NCBI GenBank assembly: GCA_932521025.1
Contig: OW051470.1
Coordinates: 9,534,501 to 9,598,500 of the forward strand
Reading direction: 5' to 3'
DNA length: 64,000 nucleotides
Source of the DNA: Oscheius onirici
Lineage: Eukaryota > Nematoda > Chromadorea > Rhabditida > Rhabditidae
Made by a program: the position numbers and the translations under genes. This document shows positions 50,161 through 61,679 of this stretch, one piece after another. Under the pieces are notes generated by a model. It made no database searches. It was not told where the DNA came from and worked only from the letters and a program-made list of their open reading frames with translations. The stretch's first letter is position 1; every line of letters begins with the position of its first letter.

Positions 50161-53100
50161 TTATCCGATATAAGCCCGTTGGTAGTCGTTAGCACCGAAG
50201 CCGGCATTGCACTTGGGACACTTTCTCTGTCTCGTCTCGTATCTAAAATTTCGCATTTTGAAGATTTAAAATAGCCTCAAAATACCTAGTTTTCAAGCAG
50301 TCCATGCAGAAGACGTGAAAGCATTTCGTGAGGATGGCGTCTTTTCTGTTCACCTTGCAGGAAGGGCACGTCAGAGCCTCCTTGAGCTGACGATTCTCTT
50401 CGTTCATCACGGCGTCCGTGCTGCCGAGCTTTTCGCTCAATTTGGCCCTGAAATTTGAAGTTTTAGCTATTTTAACTCTTATTTAATTGTAGTCAGAAAA
50501 ACGGGAAAAAAATACAAACCTGTCAAGCTGCCTCCTCGCCAGATTATTTTCTTCTTCCAATCGTCGCAATTTTTGTGCCTGGTTGTCAAATTGTCGATTC
50601 TTCGAATTGATGGTATCTTGGAAGGATTTGACCTGGACGGCAAGCTTTTCCTTGTCATTTTTCAGCTGACTCAGCTCGACAGCTTTCTCCAGCGTCTGTT
50701 TTCGAAGAATCTCCACTGTGGCACTGAAATATCGGGTTTTAGAGAGAAAAATAGGCTATTTTAAGTCATTTTTTGGCTAAAATGGACATTTTTAACCCTA
50801 AAAAAAGCTCAAAAACTAACCGAACCAGAGCCGCCTCCCTGGACCGACAATTGACGAGAATGTTGTAAGCCTTGTAGGCTTCCTCAAAGTACTGTCGCTC
50901 GGCCTGGGTGCAATGAACCTGATGCTTGTATTGGTCGGCTTTTGTCTCCCATTGGGCCTGAAATTTAGCGAGTGATAAAACTATGCTTTTAAGCCATTTT
51001 TGGCTCCAAATGCGACTTTTTGTCTAGAAATGAACGAGACAAAAAAATAGAGAAAAACGAACAGCTTCTTCCTTCAATTTGGTTTCGAGCTGCTTGCTGC
51101 CAATTTTATCGCCCATCATTTTCATTCGCTCCTCCTCGTGATGTCCGGATCGACGAATCAGATCGGCGTTTTGTTCTTGGAGGTCTTCCAGGGCCTGAAC
51201 AATATGCTTATTGGGGAAAAAAAGAAAAATGACAAAATCCAGCTGTTTGGCTCCATCTTACCAGTTTTGTTTGCAATTCCCAGTTCCAAGGAACCTAGTC
51301 TTTTCGTCAGCTTTTAAAGTTTTTATCAGGTGGCGCGGAAACGTTGGATTCTCAGCGAAAGGTACGCAACAAAATTCCCATCATTTGCCTAAATTAACGT
51401 ATTTTTAGCTGCGAAAATTCAGCAGAGAATTCAACTTTTGTAAGTTACATTTATTTTCGAATTGAGTCAATATTCGAGTATTTCACCCTTTCGACTAGTT
51501 TCTCGTCCAAGAAGACATTTCTTAGGTCCTTTTACAAGCCGATTTCGAAAAACACACCCAGAGTGAAAAAAATGAGTGAAAATGGTCTCAAAAACAGATT
51601 CGACAAAAACCCCATTAAAATACCTGTCCAATGCTTTCCATCTCCTGCGTAATGCTCTCGTCGCCCTGTTGCAGTGAGTCAATCTGCTGGTTCAGATGTC
51701 CAATTTTGATGTCCTTTTCGGCCAGCTGCTGCTTGAATTCGCTCTCAAAGATGACTTTTCTCGTCACGTCGTCCATATCTCTCAGGCGCTGGATTTCTGC
51801 ACGCAGTCCGAGGTTATCCTTCTTTAGCTGCACAAAACGATCGTGGAGGGCCCTAAAAATCAAAGTTTTTTGGCTAAAAATGACAAAAAAAGGGGGAGAA
51901 AGGCTCGAAAACGGCATTGATGCAAAATTTACCCGTTCATTCCGTCCTCCATCGGCTCTTCTTCCACAGCAACAATGGGAACGAGATAGAAATTTTCATT
52001 CTTTTTTCGCTCCACATCGAGCTCCTTGCTACTCTTTAGCAGCGCATTCACCGACTCTTTCCACTTTTTGCGCATTCGAGCCGCTTCCGATTTGAACTGG
52101 TTAATTTGCGCCTTGTACGATTCTTTCAGCGTTCGGATGTCCTTGTGTTCTGGGATTCCCTGTAATAAAAAATGGTCATTTTTGGCGGGAAAGAGGCTAA
52201 CAACATGGTATTTTTTGTGACAAAATGAAAAAAAAAAGATAAAAAGGCATAAAAACTAACGGCATTGATGAGACTGATTCTGTTCTCTTCGAGCTCATGA
52301 ACGAGCCTGTCCACTTCCGTTCGAAGCTCTTCATTCTCGCCCTCTAGATTCAAATTAATCTCCTGGAAGATGGCAATGGCTCGATCGTAGTGAGTTTTTA
52401 GAGATTCCTCGCAATTTCCGAGCTCGACACGTATGAGATCCGTCTCCTCTATCAGGCTAACCTCGTGATTTCTGCAATTTTTGGTAGGGTTTATGCTGAA
52501 AAGAGGAGGATTTACGTCTTTTTCTGAAGCTCTTCAATGGCCATCGTCAGATACATTCGCAGCTCTTTTACCAGCGCCGAATCTTTGTCATCTGACTGGG
52601 TGTCGATCTAAATTTTCGTTTTGCTTTGAAAATAATAAAAAAGTGAAAAGGAGGTATAAAACGAACCCGTAATCTGACAATTTCGAGTTCTTCTGTCTTT
52701 TTCCGCAGCTTCTCGTGCAGGTCGTTGATTTCATTGAGGCGCGACGAGGCCAGCTCTGTCGCCGATTCTACTTCGCTGCGAAGTTCCTCTACCTGAAAAG
52801 TAGGCGTTTTAGAACAAAAAAGAGACGCTTTACGAAAAATAAGCTCTTTTCAACATATTTTTTTAAATAGGTCAGGAGGATCGCATTTCCATGATTTTTG
52901 TTGTTCGATTCTTTTAGAATTGAAATCGTGATGCTTTCAACCAAGAGAAGCTGAATAAATGCGATCTTCCCGACTCATTGAGCTTCAAAAAAAAATCTTC
53001 CAAATGCTCATTTTTTCGGCTATTCCACTCAAATATGGACTTGGACCACTAATTGGTCTACAGTGCCCATTTTTGAGTAATTTTACAGCTTCAATTCTTC

Positions 53101-55222
53101 ACTTAGTAGCTACAGGAGTCGTATGAAGATAGTGTCCCATATTTTTGAGCAGTTTGACTGATACGAAAAATTAAGCTAAACTCCTGCTGATTGGTTCAAA
53201 ATGATACAGTTCTCAAAATGTTGCTCTATTCTGTTGTTTTTCGTCATTTTCTCGCGTTATTCTTTTGTACCTTCGTGGTGCCCCAATTCCAGGGCGAAAA
53301 CCTTCTAATTCTTGTGCAAAAGCCACAAATTTTTACCTGCTTCGAGCTGCATCCATTAGCCTCATTATCCACCAGCAGCTCTCCCGGATAGTCTGTTGTG
53401 CCGTTCATTTTCGCCGCCTCATTTGTACTCGCTGTCGTAGCTGTTGTAGCTGCCGTTTCGCTGATGGAAGCGGCCTTGTTTCTTCTCTCTCGAATCTCGC
53501 TCCAGAGCTTGTAATCGAGCTTGTTGACCATCCGATTCGCCTTGTCCAGGTCGTGTTTCAGATCGTTCAAATCTTTCGTCTGCTCGTCCACCGTAGTCTC
53601 CAGATTCGTCACCTTGTCTGTGGCTTCGCGGAGCTGAAAAAATGGGGGTTTTTAGAGGTAAAAGTTGAGCGTTTTTAGGGTATAAAACGAACAAAAAGGT
53701 ACCTTTAGCTTACAATCGGAGTACTTGTGATGCAGCTTGCTGCAGTCCTTGGTAAGACGGGCATTCTCGTCCGTCAGCAGATTGCTCTGGTGGACGAGCT
53801 CGTTCAATGTGTCCTCTCTGCTGCCTTTTTCTGGAAATTATTGTATTTTTATGGGGAAACGACCAATAATGGCTGGAAGACCATGAAATTCACGGAATCC
53901 GTTTCGGGAACAGCGGAGAGAACAGAACTTTACTTCTTTCCCTATTTTTATCATTTTGCGCTCTTTTTTTATAGAACTGTTTTTTCAGACGAAAATACTA
54001 CTTTTTTCGCGCGTTTCGAAAAAAAAGCAGAACAAAACTCGGAACCATGCAAATCTGCCCAGTTTTTGGTAATAGTTTCGTTGTTTTTTGGGGAAAACAT
54101 CTTAAATTTAGGGACAAACTAACCACTCATGTACGCGCTCATCTTGGACATAAAGGCCTTGAGTTGTTCCGACTTTTGAATATTGGCCTGTACGATCTGC
54201 TGGACGAGGCGGACGCTCGTGTTTACGCGCTTTTCGTACGTCTTCTGCCGTTCTTCTTCGTTCATTTGAACAATTTCTTCAAGGAAGCTGCTCGAGGCGT
54301 CGCCATTCGTCTCTAGAAGCTGATTGACATCGGACGGATTGGATCCTCGGAGGACGATGTTCCTCAGCTGTTCGTCGAGGTTATTCCAGTAGCGATTGAT
54401 CGTGTAGCTTGTGTTCTCGTCCGTATACTGACGCTGACGCAGCTGTTCCAGTTCGCGGTCCTTTTGGGCGATTATCTGCAAAAATGAGGGGGTTTGGGCT
54501 CAAATTGCTTGAATTTTTGACTGAAACCTGTGACTAGCTAAGTTTTGAGCAATCTGGACGAGTTTGAAGCTCTAACAGAAGTCCTTTTTGAGCGAAATGG
54601 CAATAAGGTGCATCTGATTATAAAATGTGAAGTTTTAGCCATCTTCCAGCTGAGCTAGGTGTTAGAACGATATTTTCACCTTTTCTGCTCGGAAATAACT
54701 AAAATTTCAGCATAAAAACTCTCCAATCAGCAAAAAGTTTGACATCTATAGACTGTACAGTCTTTTCCTTCAATTTACAGCTCAAATTCCTACAAGAATC
54801 TAAAATTATACCTTATCCTTGTAGCGAAGAGTCTCGGAGAGCTTGTAGACTTGAACTCGGCATTTCTTCTCGTCGATATCGTTCTGCAAACGTAAATTGG
54901 TAATATTTGGCCATAAAATTGGTCCAAGGCCCTGTTTTGTACAAATTTCATGCGAAAGAATGTTAATTTAGTAGGTTTACACTATTTTATCGATCAAAAT
55001 CTGGTAAAACAAATTCTAAAAGCTGGAATGAGAGATGGTAGGGTTTTTGACCGTTTGCTTTTTATTTTTCAGCTATTTTTTCCCAAAATTGCCAAAACTT
55101 ACCACTCCAGCAATGGCAAGCAGTCTTACGGACTCGAACTCGCACAATTTTTTCCGCTTGGTCTCTATGTCCTCCGCATCGGGCTGCGAGTCTTCAGAGC
55201 CCGTCGGAGAGGAGCGTTTCAT
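50161..55222 (-). CDS. rfp-1: BRE1-type E3 ubiquitin ligase (RNF20/40, RFP-1)
   Basis: 15 exons, 860 aa: 55222-55103, 54883-54812, 54475-54123, 53830-53703, 53633-53337, 52792-52667, 52607-52508, 52471-52261, 52159-51933, 51855-51624, 51194-51063, 50957-50821, 50723-50520, 50447-50286, 50242-50161. The N-terminus [13 protein letters not shown] is basic/acidic. Most of the protein is coiled coil (e.g. [20 protein letters not shown]). The C-terminus is a C3HC4 [24 protein letters not shown] then CMDCLKTRY...[10 protein letters not shown], ending QRAYIG, as in BRE1. With an E2 it monoubiquitinates histone H2B and affects transcription. An in-frame ATG at 55255 exists, but a TTTAG acceptor lies between it and 55222, so the downstream ATG after trans-splicing is preferred. 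It is divergent from the RRM gene by about 590 bases. Confidence 0.88.
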
Positions 55223-55815
55223 TCGTTTGGCCGTCCTAAATTCGACAAATGACATATTTTAGTGGAAAGTAAAAGAGAAAAAGGAATTTGGAGCTGTTTT
55301 AGGGAGTTGGAATTTTTTGAACAAGTTCGGGCCTAGAATAGCCAAGTTTAGGGGGTTTCCAGGTGTTTTTATGCATTTTTCTGCACATTTTGGACTTATT
55401 TAGGCATCGCTTACATAATAAAAAAAGAAACGGAAAGAAAAACGAGAAAAAAGCAGCTTGGATGGGCTAACATTGTTCGAAAGTCAAAATCGTCTATTCT
55501 GGTGTTCAGGAATGGCTACCGTATCAATTTCCGCGTGGGAACATGTGCGGCATCTTCAGGCTCACTGTTCTTGCTTTTTTGACAAAAAAAATAAGAAATT
55601 TTTCGTAAAAAAAAAGAGAGAAGCTGAAAGAAGGAAAAGAAATCAGAATTGAGAGAACATTCGAAAATCGCGGGACTTTTCAAAAGTTGCGGCATACTGT
55701 AATCGCGCGCCAATACAAACTGCATTTAATCTACTTTCCTTCTAATTTTTTTCCATTTATCACCCCTTTTTACCAATTTTTTGCCATTTTCCGGTCAAAA
55801 TAATATTTTCAGAGC

Positions 55816-56819
55816 ATGAGTAATCGACTCTGCGTCACCAACCTTGGTTTTCGGCTGACTGAAGCCGATCTTCGCGAGCATTTCAGCCGATATGGACAGA
55901 TGACCGAGTGTAAGCTGAAAACTGATGCAAATACAGGTTTCTAGCATCATTTTTTACCCACGCTAACGTCCTGCTTCAGGAGAAAGCCGCGGATTCGCCT
56001 TTATAACCTTCGCCGACGAGCTATCCGTCCGAAAATGCCTAAATTTGACGTCTCATCGCATTCAGGACAAGGCCGTCAACGTTTTCAGCGATTCTCAGGT
56101 ATTTTTCGTGCTCTCCGCAAAAGAATCCACATTTAGGCTCAGGAAGCAACAAATTTCAAGGTTCCACGCTCAAAAAAGCTCTTCATTTCGCTCATTGGAC
56201 TCCGAGGCGTCAGCGAAATGGATATTCATCAGACTTTCAGTCAATTTGGCCAAATTTCTTCTATAGAGATTGATCGAGTAGGTTTTTGAGCCCAATTTTT
56301 CTATAAAAATGCGCAGGAAAACGATATCGGCGAAGCCTATTACAGCATAGTGTACTTTACGAGCTACGAGCCGGTGGATGTCTGTGTCCTGCGCTCACAC
56401 TGCATCATGGGAAGACAGGTCGTCGTCAGAAGAGCCGTCTCGAGGGAAGAAGTAAAACTGGCTGAGCAGAGAGAACGAGAGCTGCAGGCGGCTAGAGCAC
56501 AGGTCATTTTTTCTTCTTTTTTTCAAACTTCTACAATTTTCAGGCCAAAAAAGTATATGGAATCCACTGTCCGACCAAAAATGTCACAATCGTCCAGTCG
56601 CGGCTCTTCTCAACGATGCCGTCAATGCTAGCAGGAGGCGCCAGTCTGCAGCGTAATTTTTCAGCAAACTTGTGTAATTTTTGGTCATTTTAGAGCCTCA
56701 AGAGAGCAGAAAACGATCTCACGATCAAATAACAGGTACTTTTGCTATTTTCCACCTAATTATAATTTTCAGCCAATTCTCAGCAAAATTCGGGTCTCGC
56801 CGGCTACGGCTACATATAA
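55816..56819 (+). CDS. RNA-binding protein with two RRM domains
   Basis: Seven exons: 55816-55936, 55980-56098, 56137-56277, 56317-56502, 56544-56652, 56694-56735, 56773-56819; 254 aa. RRM1 begins at the N-terminus with RNP2 LCVTNL and RNP1 RGFAFITF. RRM2 (about residues 90-170) has RNP2 LFISLIG and a weaker RNP1 (AYYSIVYF). A charged helix (VKLAEQRERELQAARAQ) and a short Gln/Gly tail ending GLAGYGYI follow. It is of hnRNP type; the exact orthologue is not certain. An unmatched TTTTCAG acceptor ends four bases before the ATG, consistent with SL trans-splicing. AATAAA at 56829 lies ten bases after the stop and the next gene starts at 56933. Confidence 0.82.
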
Positions 56820-56932
56820 TTGTCATTCTGAATAAAAAAATTGTACTTTTTTTATCCTTTGCTGGTGTTTTTCTCGTTGTTTTATCAATTTTTACCTCAT
56901 TTTTCATAACTTTTGACCAAAAAAGGTTTAGA

Positions 56933-59900
56933 ATGATCGATCTGAGTGAATGGCTGCCGCTCTGTGAAGATTTAGTCCAATACGAGCAGCCAGTCGATCA
57001 TGAGGCCTTCTTTCACAGGGTAAGTTGATTTTTGGCCATTTTTTATAAGGAAAATAAGAAATGTAGTTCTAACAAACCATTTTAGATAGTCTACATCTGG
57101 AGAAATCAAGTGCAGTCTGTCAATCAACGAGTCTCAGCCTCGAAGCTCGTCTCGCCAGAAGAGACGGAACACCAAAAAGTTATTGGAAATCTTCCAGCTG
57201 GGATAGTCAATCTTATACAGCGTGAGCTTTCCTACTTTCCATTTTTTGTATAACACACGAGTTCCAAAGAAACGGCGGTTTGGACTGAAGTGCCAACAAT
57301 TCTTCGAGACTCGAAGCGACTAAAAAATGTTCAAAAAAGTCTCATTCTGCACGCAAAATATATCTTTGAACGATTTATTTCAACTGTTCCATGTTTCGAA
57401 AAAAGCACACGCTGGAAATGTAAAAATTTGCCTAGAATCATTAAACGGCTAATTGTAAGAACTTACGTAAGTTCAAGAGTTCTTCGGCGAAACTAGCATA
57501 ATTTGAGTTGATACACACTTGGCTGAGAATCCTGCATTTCCATGCCTTTGAACATGGCGAGCCGACGAATTTCCAACCCTTTTTGTTTGCGAATTGCTCC
57601 AGAAGGAGCTCCTGATCCTTTCCCGCTCCGATTTGCACAAAAAATGGTCATAAAACTTCATTATCTCCTTCAAAAACGCTCTTTTTCAGAAGGACAAGCC
57701 CCTTACGAGATCCGCAAGCTAATTCCGAAGGGAATGAACGACAGAAAGTCGGAGCTCTGCTACGAGGTCTCCTTCGAGGATTCCACCTCTTCAGGTACTC
57801 ATTGTCCCAGATTTTTCTAGAATTCTTTTTAGAAAACGAGCTCGTGGCCCACTTCTATCCAATTCAGCTCGATAAAAAAGACTCGACGCTCCATCCGATG
57901 GTCGATTTTCCTTATGCCATCGGAATCAAGATTTTGGACGAAAAGACCCTAAATTTCGTGCTTAAAATCCCGAAATATATTGCCGAAATCGAGACGAAAT
58001 GGCTACGAGAACACGGATATCCGAATCTTTTGCGGTGGATTAAAAGACTCGATCCGAGCCAGGAAATTAAGGTATAATAAGCAGCTAAAATTTGGCTTGA
58101 AATTTTGAATTGGCTGCGTATCTTGGCTGAGTATCCAACGTTTTGACATGTTAAAATGTCTACTTTTGATTAGGTCCTATCTGCGTTGAAACATTGGATA
58201 CTCAGTCAAGATACGCAGGTAACTTTGTATTTGACTGCGTATCTTGGCTGAGTATTCAATTTGCTTATAAACAGTCCCCTAAATTCAGCCCACAAACCGC
58301 CTTCTCAACGTGGAGACGTACTATCGACGCTACAAGAAGCTCAAAGCCGACTACGGTATTGAAATATGCAAAAATTGGACGGAAAAAACCAATCCGCATA
58401 AATTTGTCTACGAGGACTGCGGGATTGTCTCCTATCTCATGGTTTTTCCTTCACTGTTTTATTTTATAAAAATTTTCAGGAAACGTGGGAAAGAATAGGC
58501 CGGAAGCCGAAATTTGTTGCCGATCTCGGCTGCGGAAATGGACTACTGGTTCATCTGCTGGAGAAGGAAGGAATCGCCGGAATTGGAATCGATATCAAGG
58601 CTAGGAAACTCTGGCGAGGACAGTTAGCCGGGACGAATTTGAAGTAGTTTTTTTTTTGAAGATTTTGAGAGACTCTAGAAGAAAATTAAGCAAAACTGTT
58701 CATTTGTCAGAGAACTTTACGACTGGACAGCCCAGATAAACAGCGTTATTTCCTTTTTTGTAGTAATTCTAGTCAAAATCCCGACAGATTTCTCTGGTTT
58801 TTTCGAAGAGTTACGTTGAAGATAAGAACTCTGTTTAAGTAGAAAGAGAAAATAGTCTTTTGTTCGATCCTTCTTTATCGTTTGACGTCCAAAACACCCT
58901 TTTTTTAGCTGCGCCCTCAGTTCCGAAATGATATCGATAAACTTTCAATTTGCAGAGAGATGGCAGTCGATCCGACCCTTAGTCCGCCCGATTTGCCAGC
59001 CCAAGTCGACTATCTCATTGGAAATCACAGCGACGAGCTCACGCCGTGGATTCCCGTCATGGCGGCTCGGCTACGCTGCGAATTCTTCCTCCTACCCTGC
59101 TGCCCCTTCGATTTTCATGGAAAATTCTCGCCGAGACCGGGAAAACGGACTAGCCAGTGGGTTTTGCTCGTTTTTAAGCCTAAAATGTAAAAAAATTTAG
59201 ATACGCCGGCTTCCTGGATTTTACACGCTTCGTCTGCAAAAAACTCGGCTACGAGATTGAGGAGGATCGACTGAGTATTCCGAGCTCGAAAAGAGTGCGT
59301 TTTTTGGCCTTTGTTATACAAAAATTCGACAAATTTCCAGCTCTGCATCATTGGCCGAATCCCAGCCGGTGGCCTGCCTTCTTCTGAAACGATTGAACAG
59401 ACGATTCTTGACCTGACGGCCGATCGAAACGGAAAACATCATAGCATTTTTGTCGCTCGTCCCAGAATTCAACCGGTACAATTTTATGCTTAGAGCATGG
59501 AAAATGAGAAATTTAGGTCCGAAACTGTACCAACATACCGAAAGATCTCGCTCAAATCATCACAAAACGCGCCTTGAACGCTCTCCTGGAAGCTGATCCC
59601 GAAGCTAATATCAAGTGAGTCTTACAAAACAGCCTTTTTATAAGCCAGAGAAAATGACTGCAGATTCCGACTCTCGTCCTCTCAAAATCGTTCATTTTTC
59701 AGTGGCTGGCGAAGCGGCGGAGCCGTTCCCATCAACGAAATGATCAAAATTCTCTCAGAGGACGAAAAGGCCTACATGAAGGAACAGGACGGCGGCTTTC
59801 AGACCTTTCTCAAGAACCAACATCAAGCTTTTCATGTATTTTAGTATTTTTTTCCCTGTAAACTCCTGAAATTCAGATCTACGGAGGAAACGTGCACATT

Positions 59901-60035
59901 CGAAATTTCGATCTCGTCAAAAAGACGCCGCCGAAGAAAAAGAAGCCAGAAAATTATACGATTCCGTGCTGGATGCAGAAAAATCATCCCGACGGATGTC
60001 CATATGAACAAAGATGCAAATTTGTTCATTTTTAA
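56933..60035 (+). CDS. TRMT44: tRNA (uracil-2'-O)-methyltransferase, TRMT44 family
   Basis: 12 exons, 567 aa: 56933-57019, 57086-57221, 57690-57794, 57833-58071, 58289-58441, 58480-58643, 58956-59156, 59201-59294, 59341-59475, 59517-59614, 59703-59835, 59877-60035. The centre has a Rossmann methyltransferase motif [20 protein letters not shown], then [12 protein letters not shown], and a downstream [24 protein letters not shown] block (ARLRCEFF...). The C-terminus is a CCCH zinc finger ([20 protein letters not shown] then HF). The yeast family member Trm44 methylates the 2'-O of U44 in tRNA-Ser. A TTTAG acceptor ends one base before the ATG, 113 bases after the RRM gene stop, so it is probably the second gene of an operon. 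Intron 4 holds the family A foldback repeat. Confidence 0.85.
58114..58260. repeat. Foldback repeat family A, copy 2, plus a third arm
   Basis: Arms CTGCGTATCTTGGCTGAGTA then TCCAACGTTTT (58114-58144) and 58188-58218 are inverted copies. A further single arm, CTGCGTATCTTGGCTGAGTA then TTCAAT, follows at 58235-58260. Same core as the repeat at 8946-9047. Confidence 0.85.
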
Positions 60036-61679
60036 GTCATTTTATTGTTTTTGAGCCGGTTTTTACTATTTGTTGATTTCAACGTTTTTTTCTCATGAAT
60101 GAAGCAAAATGTTGAGCTTTTTCGGGTGTCAATAGTCGAGAGTATGCGGGAGACAAGGACGCAGAGGAAAGGACACGATCAGGCGGTACATTCTGTCTCT
60201 CTCCCGAACCCAGCCGGCCAACCCCTCCCGAATCTCTGACGTTTTTCGATACTATCTCTGTCTCTTCCTTAATTGATTCATCTAGCTTCATTAGTCACAA
60301 ATTTATGAAAAACTAGTTTTTTTTATTGGAAAAAATGCATTCCTGGTCCGAAGTGACGTTTCGGCAACGGTTTTGTCATAAAATTCGAGGAAATGACTCA
60401 AAACCAGACAATAAGCTTTTTTAGTGGACACTTTTTCTGAAAAATCGTCCTTTTGTGTAAACGACGGTAGAAAATGCTTTTTGAAAAAAAAAAATGTTGA
60501 CCGGAAATGATTCATTTTACGGCTCGGGAACGATTGAAGAGGTTTGAGAGCAGGGAAGAGCAGTAAAAGTTGTTTTTATAGCCAAGCAATTCGATAGAAC
60601 GTTTTAGTCAAATTTTCTTCGTTTTTTTTACCAATTCAGGCTATTTGTGGTCTCCTGAAAGCAGTGAAACAGAAAGAAAAATGAAAATAAGCACAATACT
60701 CGCAACAGTCGATAGTTCTAGTATTTTCTTCCTACGTTTGATTGAAAGTTGCTACAATGAAGGTTTACGTTCAGACTAGATTTTCTGCCAGTTTATGTGT
60801 GAAATTAGCGTGAAAAGCGATAACAGTGGTCTCAGAGCAAGATATCTTCATTTCGATGTTATTCAAAGCCAAAATCTTCCATTTCTACTTTTTTGCTTTC
60901 AAATTTTGTCACAAACCTTGTTTACTTCTAGCAGAGCACGTTTTCCTTCTTTTTTTTCACCAAAAAAAAGATGGAAAAATTAACAAACTGCGAGGACAAT
61001 TTTAGGTGATTCAAATGGGCGCTCATTTTTCGCGGTAGCTTTTGCCCTACAATTCAAACACCATAGTCTATCCAAATTGAAAGTTTACTGAAGGCTTACT
61101 GTAGAATTTTTCGTGGCGGGACCAAGCGCACCAGTCCATTAAATTTTTTTTGCTTCTTTTCTGTTTTTTCTCCGTTATATTGTCTTGCAAACACGGGTAT
61201 GTGTCTTTTCATCCTCCAGAAGCAAAAAGTAACAAAAAAAGTGAAATAAAAATAAAAAACGACGAAAACGCGAAGGAAATTTAAAGGACTGGTCCGCTTG
61301 GTCCCGCCACGAAAAATTCTACAATAAGCCTTCAGTAAACTTTCAATTTGGATAGACTATAGTTTATTCTAAACTTTTGCCAAAAAGCCCAAAACTTTCG
61401 TATTTTTCCCATAATTTCTAAGAAAATCAGCAACCCTTCTCTATCCCTCAGCCGACCAAAGTTCTATAAATTTCACAATTTTCCGGACCGGGCGCATCCG
61501 CTTTTTGTCCCGCCATTCTCCCCACAGCCCCCAGGATCGATGGTTTCTCGTTTCGCAATGCGGCTGGGGCTCTCATTTGACCCTCGCCGAGAAGCTGGCT
61601 TTACGTTCCTTCTCTCTTGCGTTTCCCTCCCGAATTTTATTGATTTTACAACCTTCAGGACGGGTATTTATTGCCGACC
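60036..61679. other. Intergenic region upstream of unc-116
   Basis: AT-rich, no coding frame recognised. It includes a MITE-like element at 61063-61360; the kinesin promoter lies in the last 300 bases. Confidence 0.5.
61063..61360. mobile_element. MITE-like element with ~85 bp terminal inverted repeats
   Basis: Left end ATAGTCTATCCAAATTGAAA then GTTTACTGAAGGCTTACTGT (61063-61148) is the inverted copy of the right end (61275-61360), with a few mismatches, including the GTGGCGGGACCAAGCG block. The ~125-base middle is AT-rich and non-coding. Confidence 0.85.
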
